A DNA stretch of 32,981 nucleotides from positions 1 through 32,981 of the forward strand of contig JAFKFQ010000414.1 in NCBI GenBank assembly GCA_017308215.1. The letters run 5' to 3'. This DNA is from a bacterium (GTDB lineage Bacteria; Planctomycetota; Planctomycetia; Gemmatales; Gemmataceae). The notes beneath the pieces were generated by a model. The model saw only the letters and a list, made by a program, of their open reading frames with translations, was not told the DNA's origin and did no database searches. The translations under genes were made by a program, and so were the position numbers. Shown piece by piece: positions 25,301-32,969 of this stretch (its first letter is position 1; each line of letters opens with the position of its first letter).

Positions 25301-28300
25301 CCACGGCGACGACGGCGTCAACGTCGATCTGGTGACGCGGACCGTGACGGTCCCGACCGCTGCCGGCTCGCTGTTCCCGAACGGCGACACCCTCGCCGCG
25401 GGCAGCGACCAGATCAGCGGCGACGGCGGCAACGACGTCCTCTTCGGCGACCACGGCATCGTCGGCCGACTGCCCGGCACGCTCACCGTCCTGACGACCG
25501 GGAACGTGGTCCGCATCGAGACGGCGAACGAGGCCGACGGCCAGACCGACGTGCTGCGCGGCGATGACGGCGACGACCGCGTCCTCGGCGGCAACGGCGG
25601 CGACGACGTCCAGGGTGGTGCCGGCAACGACGTGCTGTTCGGCGACCAGGGACTGCTCACTTACACGAGCGCGGGCACCCCGATCCTCTACGAGTCGCGC
25701 AACACGACCGACGGCGCGACGGACACCATCCGCGGGAACACCGGCAACGACGTCCTCTTCGGCGCGGCGGCCGGCGACGTCCTGTACGGCGACGGCGGCA
25801 ACGACACGATGTTCGGCGACCACGGGCGCGTGCAGTTCGCCGGCGGTGCGGTGGCGCGGCTGGAGACGACGAATCCGCTGTTCGGCGGCAACGACGCGGT
25901 GCAGGGCAACGACGGCGACGACGTCCTGTTCGGCGGCTTCGGCAACGACGCCATCGACGCGGCCGCCGGCAACCATGTCATCCTCGGCGACGACGGTTTC
26001 ATCGAATACGCCGCCGACGGCAACCCGGGTGACATCGACGAGATCGCCAGTTCGTCCACCACGGCCGGCGGCGGGGCGGACGTGATCCGCGCCACGGGCG
26101 GCACCGACATCATCATCGGCGGACGGGCGGGCGACGTAATTGAAGCCGGCGACGGTGCCAACGTCGTGATCGGCGACGGCGGGCGCATCGTGGCCGCGGC
26201 AGCCGACACGTCTCGCTTCGGCGCACTGCCCATCACCCTCGGGCTAATCGCCACGACGCAGCCGGACGACGGCGGGGCAGACACCATCACGACCGGCGCG
26301 GGCCGCGACTTCGTCCTGGCGGGTCAGGGTGGTGACGCCGTCACGACCGGCGCGTCCAACGACATCGTTCTCGGCGACAACGGCCTGCTCGACTGGGTGG
26401 CGCTCGATCCCAGCCCGGCCACCCTGGACATCGTCCGCACGACCGACCCGACACTCGGCGGCGGCGACACGATCGACTCGGGCGCGGGCAACGACATCGT
26501 CCTCGCGGGCACGGCGGGCGACACGGTCCGCGCCGGCGAGGGCAACGACCTGGTGTTCGGCGACCACGGCGACGTGCGCGGCAACGTGGAGGGCGACTCC
26601 CTACCGATGTCCACGGTCACCATGCCGTTCATCTTCACGGCGATCGACACGCTCAACTCGGCCCTCGGCGGCGACGACGTGGTGTACGCCGGGGCGGGGC
26701 GCGACATCGTGCTGGGCCAGCAGGGTGCCGACCAACTCCACGGCGAGGCCGGCGACGACGACCTGATCGGCGGACACAACGTCGCCGGCGGGCACGACGC
26801 CGGCGACACGATCGACGGCGGCGCAGGCCACGACGTCATCGCCGGCGACAACGCCGTCGTCTTGCGCCGCGGCGACGCCGTCAGCCAGCGGGTTCGCGGC
26901 CTGACCGGCGCGACGATCTACGACTCGACCGGCGTCGCGCAGGTGACGCCAGACGCCCGACTCGATCCGACCGGGGCCGAGGAGCGCGTCGTCACCCTGC
27001 TCGACCACTCCGCCTCGCCGGCCTCCGGCACCTCGGGCGACGACATCGTCGCGGGCGGGGCGGGCGACGACGAGATCTTCGGCCAGCTGGGCAACGACAC
27101 CATCCAGGGTGACAGCTCGACCGCCAGCCCGTTCGGAGCGAATCGCGCTGCCGACGGCACGCTGGTCGTGACGCCGGCAGCCGAGGCCGCCACCGACGGC
27201 GACGACTACATCGAGGGCAACGGCGGGGATGACGTCATCTTCGGCGGACTGGGCCAGGACGATCTCATCGGCGGCAGCTCCGACCTGTTCGGCCTGACCG
27301 CTGCGACCCTGCGGCCCGACGGCTCCGACATCATCTACGGCGGCTCCGGCGCGGCGGTCGCACGCGACAGCGCCGGCGACACCTCGGCCCAGGGGCACGC
27401 ACGCGACGCTGACTTCATCCTCGGCGACAACGGCAGTGTCTACCGTCTGGTTGGGGCCGACGGCCGGCTCCTCACGTTCAACTACGACAACTACGGACCG
27501 CTCCAGCTCGTCCCGCGGGCGATCACGACGCTCGATTACACCCCGGGCCTCGCCGGGGCGAACGACCTCGGCACCGCCGACTACCTGCACGGCGAGGCCG
27601 GCGACGACTTCGTCCACGGCCAGACCGGCAACGACGTCCTCTTCGGCGAGGGTCAGGACGATCAGCTCATCGGCGGCGCCGGCGTGGATCGCATCTACGG
27701 CGGCAGCGGCGAGGATGCGGTGCTCGGCGACGACGGCCGATTCGCAATCAGTCGCAACGGTCTGACCGAGCCGCTCTACGGCGTCACCACGGTCAACGCT
27801 CAGACCAACATTTCCCTGCCCGGGCCGTTCACCAGTGTCTGGGTCTACATCACCGGCCGGCTGGAGGTGACACCGAAACTGATGGTGCCGGCGTTGGGTG
27901 GCAACGACCTGATCTACGGCGGGCTCGGGGACGACTTCCTGCACGCCGGGGCCGGCGACGACGGCGTGTCGGGGGCGGAGGCCCCGGCGGCGTGGTACAA
28001 CGACCGGCCGGTCGGCCTCGGCTTCTACCAGGGCGGCGGGTACACTGCGAACTTCACCGGCGTCGCGGTAGACCCGCTCAACCCGCTCGGCTACGACCCG
28101 GCGACGCGCAAGCTGGCGGCCTACGACGCCGACAACCCGCTCGCGAAGGTCAACGCCTTCTTCCTCAACTTCGACACCGCCATCGGCTCGGTTAAGATCG
28201 ACGACGGCAAGGACCGTCTCTTCGGCGACGACGGCAACGACTGGCTGGTGGGCGGCACCGCCAACGACCGGCTGTTCGGCGGTCGAGGCGACGACCAGCT

Positions 28301-29477
28301 CAACGCCGACGACAATCACGACACTAACGGCGGCTTGAACAACCAGCCGGACGCGGCGGCGTTCGCGGACCGCGACTTCGTGTACGGCGGCGACGGTCTG
28401 GACGTGCTGATCGCCAACACCGGCGGCGACCGCCTGTACGACTGGGGCGGCGAGTTCAACAGTTTCATCGTGCCGTTCAGCGCGTTCGGCGCACCGACGG
28501 TCAACCGCTCACCGAACCCACACATCCAGGCGTTCCTGCTCGCCCTGGGTCGGGAGAGCGGTGCCGACCAGAGTTTGACCGAGCCGAACGGTGAATTGGG
28601 GCTGTTCACGCACAGTGACCCGCAGTGGAATGCCAACCACGGCGGCCCGCGCGACCCGCAGCCGGGCAACATCGGCGGCGTGCAACGTGACACCCAGGGC
28701 GGGCCCGAAGACGACCGTGGCACCGCCCTACCGCTCGGCGGTGCCACGGGTGGCAGCAGCGGGTCCGGGTCGGGCAATGCCGGGGATGTGACCGTCGACC
28801 AGGTGTACGTCGACGCCGACCCGTCCGTCGACGGTCAGACCGCCCTGTTCGTCGGCGGCACCGCCGGCAACGACGCCATCGTCGTCCGGCGCGGGACTAC
28901 CGCGGCGTCCATCACCGTGACGATCAACGGCGTGAGCCGGGGAGAATTCCCCGTCACAAGTGGGGGCGTGTCGATCGGCCGTGTCATCGTGTACGGTAAC
29001 GCCGGCAACGACACGATCACCATCGACTCGACCGTCGGGGCCATCGCCGCTGTGCTCTACGGCGGTGCCGGCGACGACACGATCACTGGCGGCGCAGGAA
29101 GCACCTTCGCCGACGGCGGGGACGGGAACGACCTGATTACCACCAACGGCAGTCGCGACATCCTGATCGGCGGTCGCGGCCTGGACGTGCTGAACACCGC
29201 CCACGACGACGACATTCTGATCGGCGGCATCTACCTCGACTCCGATGACCTAGGCGCCGCCCACGACCTCATGGAAGAGTGGAAGAGTTCGGACTCCTAC
29301 AGCCAACGGCTGGCCGGCCTTCGCACCGGCGGGACGGACGGGCTGTACGCGCTGAACACCTCGACGGTCCTCGACGACGGCTCCGCCGATCGCCTCACCG
29401 GTGGACAGGGCCAGGACTGGTTCTGGTCATACCTGTTCGATCAGGACGACGAGCGTGGCAACGAGACGAACCTATGA
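21714..29477 (+). CDS. Giant repeat protein, C-terminal part (RTX-type), frameshift continuation
   Basis: The frame opens with GTG at 21714, but the sequence just before it (DGYQSVRITN, from 21699) continues the preceding protein, so this is not an independent gene. Removing one base near 21698 joins both into one chain of 6,797 residues. Two 76-residue beta repeats lie at about 22743-23200 (GDVxLTAxGxIxD...GGNVTLxAxxGxxGxxDNDLxIDS). From about 25137 to 29200 more than 40 RTX-type nonapeptides (GGxGNDxLxG) occur, often in blocks ending NDVLFGDHG; in known proteins these bind calcium and fold into beta-rolls after export. The last 85 residues (AAHDLMEEWKSSDSYSQRL...LDDGSADRLTGGQGQDWFW) match a module I have seen ending other planctomycete RTX-like proteins. 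No cysteine seen. Secretion route is unknown; no transporter gene is present in the window. Confidence 0.88.
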   Translation: MRITNASDKDLVLHTITVAPAAPSGQAPVLLVQATGVPTLRYDTVNSRLPTTVDVTNLGASDLILPDDGRIDNPTGTTHIQNLGGDIVTGPNGTFVIYTKKVSQPLASTTYLPFPDLSPGRFNGVVSFADRGAAADTITRADGGNWLAAGFRVGDLIQVEGDHNAGVYRITSISGANNETLTLHGLDSLVTATGEARVTHFSGIAAAGSIGSAASPLRIVLAAGDDSSETLYAAAGGDVFLRLSGEFPATDPANTLSVNSVTAGGDVQITLDQATDSTYDFGLVEAGGDVRLLFPILSSTARVNVRGITDVLGTGHLDVLTTGNTDLTEFAGDLRAGSIISTTGDVTLTAPGAIVDALDDTTADVIGGNVTLLARTGGIGSADNDLDIDSNLVTATAPASVYLNETAGDLHVAQILSQLGDVRLTADGSILDGTDGIGDPSADVLGGNVTLIAANGSVGASDNDLEIDSAFSVSGVLNAAAMQSVYLTEATHGLNVLTATATTGDVRLTVPDLAGSGQDLHLIAGSSVAAGGSVMLRAGDNLDATDSGMIAAGANIDLIGDYLDADPGVGTVIDLRGTITPGAGANNRAAIFGGSDDDAITFQRTLLKGQTFAFGAGGRDAFVVNQLRTMDTSRPYTDASGTIARRDTLDLDGQAGTDTYVINTTGSTSLTPSDYVINVLDTGAAADGLDALTVNGSNAADLFLLRKADALVGRPGANAPAFVALLHGTLAEAQSHSLDSHVERINYDANVNGGLFVNTLTGDDYVAGDDNSAVTTIDGAAGNDTFQLGQVFGGARVPSDVAPPDQFSTLLTTRGHLSRGISSPAVIRGGTGNDTFQVYSNQAQLDLHGEDGDDTFIVRAFALPGGGYNLNAPLSINGGAGFDTGVVVATELDDNFAITAAGIFGAGLHVTHGSLEGLEVDGLEGNDTFFVLNTAGDVATTLVGGSGSDTVNVAGDVTLPIVQGLEPTPLPAATHTTDQFQGPLTVEGFNGDSPARSIATAVILPGESDDGPFAFPPPPADDRAGIDRITVFNDRSTTADTGTLTGTTLSGLSTAGITYRAVEVMDVLLGTGNDRFTVNGTLTADGVHGGITLVQGGGGDDTLIVTGGGSASPLVLFGDTAQDGREYSGTVGTPSPYGTVYASPGNDVIDARNAASGVIAYGGAGNDTIYGSQGDDLIAGGSGDDVLSGQAGNDLIHGDDGVNVDLVTRTVTVPTAAGSLFPNGDTLAAGSDQISGDGGNDVLFGDHGIVGRLPGTLTVLTTGNVVRIETANEADGQTDVLRGDDGDDRVLGGNGGDDVQGGAGNDVLFGDQGLLTYTSAGTPILYESRNTTDGATDTIRGNTGNDVLFGAAAGDVLYGDGGNDTMFGDHGRVQFAGGAVARLETTNPLFGGNDAVQGNDGDDVLFGGFGNDAIDAAAGNHVILGDDGFIEYAADGNPGDIDEIASSSTTAGGGADVIRATGGTDIIIGGRAGDVIEAGDGANVVIGDGGRIVAAAADTSRFGALPITLGLIATTQPDDGGADTITTGAGRDFVLAGQGGDAVTTGASNDIVLGDNGLLDWVALDPSPATLDIVRTTDPTLGGGDTIDSGAGNDIVLAGTAGDTVRAGEGNDLVFGDHGDVRGNVEGDSLPMSTVTMPFIFTAIDTLNSALGGDDVVYAGAGRDIVLGQQGADQLHGEAGDDDLIGGHNVAGGHDAGDTIDGGAGHDVIAGDNAVVLRRGDAVSQRVRGLTGATIYDSTGVAQVTPDARLDPTGAEERVVTLLDHSASPASGTSGDDIVAGGAGDDEIFGQLGNDTIQGDSSTASPFGANRAADGTLVVTPAAEAATDGDDYIEGNGGDDVIFGGLGQDDLIGGSSDLFGLTAATLRPDGSDIIYGGSGAAVARDSAGDTSAQGHARDADFILGDNGSVYRLVGADGRLLTFNYDNYGPLQLVPRAITTLDYTPGLAGANDLGTADYLHGEAGDDFVHGQTGNDVLFGEGQDDQLIGGAGVDRIYGGSGEDAVLGDDGRFAISRNGLTEPLYGVTTVNAQTNISLPGPFTSVWVYITGRLEVTPKLMVPALGGNDLIYGGLGDDFLHAGAGDDGVSGAEAPAAWYNDRPVGLGFYQGGGYTANFTGVAVDPLNPLGYDPATRKLAAYDADNPLAKVNAFFLNFDTAIGSVKIDDGKDRLFGDDGNDWLVGGTANDRLFGGRGDDQLNADDNHDTNGGLNNQPDAAAFADRDFVYGGDGLDVLIANTGGDRLYDWGGEFNSFIVPFSAFGAPTVNRSPNPHIQAFLLALGRESGADQSLTEPNGELGLFTHSDPQWNANHGGPRDPQPGNIGGVQRDTQGGPEDDRGTALPLGGATGGSSGSGSGNAGDVTVDQVYVDADPSVDGQTALFVGGTAGNDAIVVRRGTTAASITVTINGVSRGEFPVTSGGVSIGRVIVYGNAGNDTITIDSTVGAIAAVLYGGAGDDTITGGAGSTFADGGDGNDLITTNGSRDILIGGRGLDVLNTAHDDDILIGGIYLDSDDLGAAHDLMEEWKSSDSYSQRLAGLRTGGTDGLYALNTSTVLDDGSADRLTGGQGQDWFWSYLFDQDDERGNETNL
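25137..29200 (+). repeat. RTX-type Gly/Asp nonapeptide repeat region
   Basis: More than 40 copies of GGxGxDxhx-like motifs were read, for example GGAGNDTIYG near 25198, GGAGNDVLFG near 25615, and GGAGDDTITG near 29060. They come in groups of two to five, separated by 30-60-residue spacers such as TLAAGSDQISGDG and YAADGNPGDIDE. Earlier isolated copies occur near 24040 and 24190. Calcium binding is expected from the family, not shown here. Confidence 0.85.
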
Positions 29478-29602
29478 GCCTGCCGGCGGCGAGCGTTGAC
29501 GCCTTGCGGCGCCATCCGTCGGTGGCGTGCGAGTGCCAGACTCGACCGCTTTATTTTGGCGATCCGTTCCGCACCGTCGTGCTCAGCGAGGAGGGACCAT
29601 GA
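29474..29602 (+). CDS. Possible small protein, 42 residues, unrecognised
   Basis: An ATG overlaps the giant gene's stop codon as ATGA and opens MSLPAASVDALRRHPSVACE, ending at TGA 29600-29602. The overlap suggests translational coupling, and about three quarters of its codons end in G or C, as in the neighbours. A second ATG at 29599 overlaps its stop in the same ATGA manner and is preceded by GGAGGGACC, but encodes only 23 residues (to 29670). I recognise neither. Both may be chance frames; the double overlap is the only reason to list them. Confidence 0.25.
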   Translation: MSLPAASVDALRRHPSVACECQTRPLYFGDPFRTVVLSEEGP

Positions 29603-29830
29603 GATCCCGCGGGGTGGTCGTCCATCGCCAAGTACAGCGGTTGGGTGCGGAAGAATCGAGTTCACTGTAGGATGGGCTACTGGCCGGCCGACTGGGGCGG
29701 GATCGGTCGCCGACCGGGCGCGTCCGTCGGGCTTGCCTGCTTCGGTCACCTCGACCGAAGGCACGCGGACCAGATAAGTGGCGATCGACTTCGGCCAGTT
29801 CGACGACGCGTTCGGCGTGTTCGTGGGGTA

Positions 29831-29851
29831 GCCCGTCCGGAGCGGACGGGC
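29831..29851. terminator. Perfect 8-bp hairpin, possible terminator of the giant gene
   Basis: gcccgtcc (29831-29838) and ggacgggc (29844-29851) pair exactly around a 5-base loop. It lies 350 bp past the giant gene's stop and has no T-run, so a Rho-independent terminator is not certain. It could also be a small regulatory stem in the gap. Confidence 0.35.
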
Positions 29852-29956
29852 ATGTAGCAGCCCGGGCGGGTGATCGTCTCGATGGTCACAACAAATAGAT
29901 TTACTCGTCCGGCTCCGTCCGCCTGCTGCGTTGTTACGACTGCCTTGTGAGGACAA

Positions 29957-29993
29957 TGTTCGCAACCGTTCACAGGCGGTGGTTGGGCGAACA
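29957..29993. repeat. Interrupted inverted repeat (TGTTCGC-AACC / GGTT-GCGAACA)
   Basis: TGTTCGCAACC (29957-29967) faces GGTT-GG-GCGAACA (29981-29993): 11 pairs with a 2-base bulge and a 13-base loop. It is non-coding as far as can be seen; it may be a terminator-like stem or a protein-binding site. Confidence 0.35.
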
Positions 29994-30150
29994 TGCTGCG
30001 AACTTCCCCAAAATCACTCACACCGACGCAAGGATATGTCCGTTGCTCCTGATCCAGCAGTGGGTAGCAGCAAACTCTCGGATCGAATCTCGCTCGCAAA
30101 TCCCAAGAATCCAAAGCTGTAACCGATTCTTCCAGGGGAGCTTGCGATCC

Positions 30151-30166
30151 GGTGCGAACTCGCACC
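30151..30166. repeat. Short perfect hairpin GGTGCG-AACT-CGCACC
   Basis: A 6-bp perfect stem with a 4-base loop in the gap between the two convergent genes. A second 6-bp stem (GCCGGA/TCCGGC) lies at 30202-30224. Both are 3' of the FG-GAP gene (minus strand) by 170-240 bp. A role as terminators is possible but unsupported by T-runs. Confidence 0.25.
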
Positions 30167-30389
30167 GACCGAGTAGCTACCACCCCGAGGGGGCCACTCC
30201 CGCCGGATTCCCAGCAATTCCGGCTGCTCGGGGGTGTTAACCCGGTGACCGGGCCGTGGCAGGGCGAACGGCCACTCGCCGGGCCGGAATTGGCCGGGTC
30301 GGGGACAGGTGGCCAACCCGATGGTTAACAAGTCGCCGTCCGAGTGATGGCGACCTTGTCTGGCAACGTGTTACAGCTGCCCACCTGGG

Positions 30390-32969
30390 TTACCCGACGA
30401 ACACCCCGTCGGTAAGGACTGCCCCGCCGAACAGGGTGAGGTCCTGGAACGCGGTCGGCTCGCCCGCCCCGGTCACGTTCGCCCCGAGGTAGACGCGGGC
30501 CTTCGCCGCCCGCCCGGCCCCGCTCCCGGCCACCAGGTCCATCTTTCCGTCCCCGTCGGCATTCGTCACCCCGACCCGCGCCCCGCCGCGGTCGTTGAGG
30601 TCGCCGCCGACGAAGAAGTTGGCCACCGGCGTCGCCTGCGCCCCGGCCACGTTCCCGGCACTGACCAGCGCGCCCGACAGAACGAACACCCGCGCGGCCC
30701 CGCCCGGCCCACCGCCGAACACGAGGTCGGCGAACCCGTCCCCGGTCACGTCCCCGGCCGCCACGAACGACCCGTTCCGCAGGTTCGTCGCGTCGCTCCC
30801 CGGGAACGCGAAGAAGTCCGCGACCAGCCGGGTCGGGGTGCCACCGAGGACGCTCTGGCCGGTGAAGATGGCCGTCCGCGGCCCGCCCCCGAACCCGGCG
30901 GAGATGATCACGTCCGGCGTGCCGTCCTTGTTCACATCCCCGAGCGCGGCGCGGGCGCCGCCGCGGAAGCTCGTGTCGTCGATCCCGAGGAAGTTCGCCC
31001 GGGTCGTGCGCGACCCGTCCGGGTTGAGGCTGAAGACGGAGACACGCGGCCCGCCGCCCTGGTCCGGCGTTACTACGAACTCGGCCCGCCCGTCCCCGTT
31101 CAGATCGGCGGCGGCGACGTACCCGCCGCCGAGGAAGTCGCCCCCGAACGGGTCGAACGGCTGCACCAGGACCGTGGTGTTGTCCACCCCGCTCACCACC
31201 GCCGCCCGGAGCGGCACCCCCGGGCCGGTGACGAGGATCGTGTCCGGAGTGCCGTCGCCGTTCACGTCGCCCACGGCCACCCGGGCGTTCGCCCCGGTGG
31301 TGCCGAACGGGTTCACGGTCGCCTTCGGGGTGGCGGGGAACTGCCCGCCCGCCCCCGGCTGGAACACGTTGGCCGACCCGTTCGTCTGACCGGACACGAC
31401 GAGCGGGCGCGCCGTGAGCGGGTTCCCTCCCCCCCCCGGCGGGGTCACCTGGAGCTCGACCGCCCCGATGTCCACGGTGCCGTTGCGGACGCGGTCGAAC
31501 CCGGTGCCGCGCTGGTCGGTCGTGAGCCCGGCCGCGGCGGTGTTACTCCCGGTGTCCAGCGCCGGGCTGCCGGCGAGCGGCGCGAAGGTCTGCGTCCGCC
31601 CGCCGTTGTTCTGGAGCGGCCCGAGCTTCGGATCGGCGACCGTAAACGGCGTGCCGGTGATCGTCCCCATCCCGAGCGGGTTCACGACCGCGGTCGAGAC
31701 GATGTTCGGCCCGGTGGCGGTGAGTGTCGCGGACCCGGTGACGCGGTTGTTCACCACGTCCGACCCGCCGGTCGAGTTCGCCAGGATGCTGTTAGCGACG
31801 GTGAACGTGGCCGTCTGGGTCGGGGTCGCGATGGCGTTCGTCGCCAGGCTGTACACCGCCCCGCCGTCGGCCGTGCTGGCGACCCCGCCGGGCTGGACGA
31901 GCCCGGTCGCCACCGTGTTCCCGGCGACGGTGACGTTGGTCAGGGTAAGGGCGCCGTTCAGGTTGAACACCCCGCCGCCGAACCCGCCGCCGACCTGCGC
32001 CCCCTGCCCGGCGCCACCGCCGGTCGCGCTGTTCCCGGTGATCGTCGAATTGGTGATCGTGACCGTCCCGGCCTGGTTGAACACCGCCCCGCCGATCCCC
32101 GCCCCGCCGCCGCCGGCACCGCCGTTCGCGCCGCCGGCCCCGCCCCCGAAGACGCTGAGCCCGCCGGCCCCGCCGCCGAACCCGCCGCCACCACCACCGC
32201 CGCCGCCGAACCCGCCGTTCCCGCCGCCGAACCCGCCGCGGCCGCCGCCCCCGCCGGCGCCGAACCCGCCGTTCCCGCCGGTGGCGCCGAGGCCGACCGC
32301 CCCACCGCCGCCGCCACCGCCGAACCCGCCGTTCGCGCCCGGCGCGCCGCCGTTCGGCCCTCCGCCGTTGACCCCGGCGAGCCCGCCGTTGAGCCCGCCG
32401 CCGCCCTGCCCGCTCCCGCCGAAGATGGCCAGGCCGATCCCGCCCACCGCCTGGTTCCCGACCAGCGTGCTGTTGTTGATCGAGAGTATCCCCTGGTTGT
32501 AGACCGCCCCGCCGAGCCCCGCCGCCCCGGCGCCGCCCTGACCGCCGGAGCCACCCTGGGCGAGGCCGTTCGAGAGCGTCAGGTTGTTCAGCGTCAGCCC
32601 GACGCGCGGGGCCACCTGGAACAGCCGGAACGCGTCCGCGGCGGTGCGGGTGATCGTCTCCCCGGTCCCCTGAATGGTGACGGTGTCGAGCACGATCAGG
32701 GCGGTCGGCCCGATCGGCTGCGGGTTGGGTACCGAACTGTTCGGCTGGTTGAGGAAGGTAGTCAGGTTGACCGTGCCGCCCTGGATCGCCGGGGCGAACA
32801 CGATCGTGTCCGCGCCGGGGGTGATGTTGGCCAGGTCGACGGCTTCGCGGAGGCTGCCGGGGCCGGTGTCACCCAGGTTCTGAACGGTGAACGTGGCCGG
32901 GTTGGCGCGATCCTCCAGGCACTCCAGGTTCGGCCGCAGGGAGCAGGGACGGTTCGACGACGAGCGCAT
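30390..32969 (-). CDS. LEDR-type exported protein with Gly-rich insert and FG-GAP repeats
   Basis: The protein has 859 residues; the start at 32969 lies 12 bp from the window edge, with a weak AGAGAG site before it. The N-terminus lacks a hydrophobic signal but has NLECLEDRANPATFTV (14-29), the LExLEDR-type start common in Gemmataceae exported proteins. GPGSLREAVDLAN (36-48) is a CSLREA-like motif found before beta-helix domains. Residues about 120-400 are beta-helix-like (NSTLVGN, NSTITGN) interrupted by an extreme Gly-rich stretch (about 181-292). LGPLQNNGGRTQTFAPLAGSPALDTG-type sequence (449-474) matches the choice-of-anchor-Q end domain. The C-terminal 340 residues hold about five FG-GAP/VCBS-type units with calcium-loop motifs such as DVNGDGTPD, DLNGDGRAEF and DVTGDGFAD, as in propeller folds. 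Probable cell-surface or exported binding protein; the ligand is unknown. Confidence 0.9.
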   Translation of the reverse strand: MRSSSNRPCSLRPNLECLEDRANPATFTVQNLGDTGPGSLREAVDLANITPGADTIVFAPAIQGGTVNLTTFLNQPNSSVPNPQPIGPTALIVLDTVTIQGTGETITRTAADAFRLFQVAPRVGLTLNNLTLSNGLAQGGSGGQGGAGAAGLGGAVYNQGILSINNSTLVGNQAVGGIGLAIFGGSGQGGGGLNGGLAGVNGGGPNGGAPGANGGFGGGGGGGAVGLGATGGNGGFGAGGGGGRGGFGGGNGGFGGGGGGGGGFGGGAGGLSVFGGGAGGANGGAGGGGAGIGGAVFNQAGTVTITNSTITGNSATGGGAGQGAQVGGGFGGGVFNLNGALTLTNVTVAGNTVATGLVQPGGVASTADGGAVYSLATNAIATPTQTATFTVANSILANSTGGSDVVNNRVTGSATLTATGPNIVSTAVVNPLGMGTITGTPFTVADPKLGPLQNNGGRTQTFAPLAGSPALDTGSNTAAAGLTTDQRGTGFDRVRNGTVDIGAVELQVTPPGGGGNPLTARPLVVSGQTNGSANVFQPGAGGQFPATPKATVNPFGTTGANARVAVGDVNGDGTPDTILVTGPGVPLRAAVVSGVDNTTVLVQPFDPFGGDFLGGGYVAAADLNGDGRAEFVVTPDQGGGPRVSVFSLNPDGSRTTRANFLGIDDTSFRGGARAALGDVNKDGTPDVIISAGFGGGPRTAIFTGQSVLGGTPTRLVADFFAFPGSDATNLRNGSFVAAGDVTGDGFADLVFGGGPGGAARVFVLSGALVSAGNVAGAQATPVANFFVGGDLNDRGGARVGVTNADGDGKMDLVAGSGAGRAAKARVYLGANVTGAGEPTAFQDLTLFGGAVLTDGVFVG
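31935..32558 (-). repeat. Gly-rich low-complexity region (GGX repeats)
   Basis: Residues about 138-345 of the FG-GAP protein are dominated by GG, GGF, GGA and GNGG units, most dense at 32094-32429, where the plus strand reads as ccgccg-type triplets. It resembles mycobacterial PE_PGRS regions in composition only. The reading frame is intact across it. Slippage or assembly errors are likely in such DNA. Confidence 0.8.

Larger units (their letters stand above)
29603..30389. other. Intergenic region with hairpins, no confident gene
   Basis: About 790 bp lie between the end of the giant gene region and the convergent FG-GAP gene. GC content is visibly lower in parts (about 29890-30130). Open frames of 60-175 codons exist on both strands but show no family resemblance. 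Several inverted repeats are present and are listed separately. The 3' ends of both flanking genes face this gap, so terminators are expected here. Confidence 0.5.

Noticed and set aside
25137..29200. Tandem repeats considered as a CRISPR array
   Set aside because: The repeats are in-frame, variable Gly/Asp codon repeats without constant repeat-spacer structure, and there are no cas genes.
31414..32502. Pro-rich 362-codon plus-strand frame
   Set aside because: It is the complement of the Gly-rich GGX region; Pro runs arise from CCG triplets.
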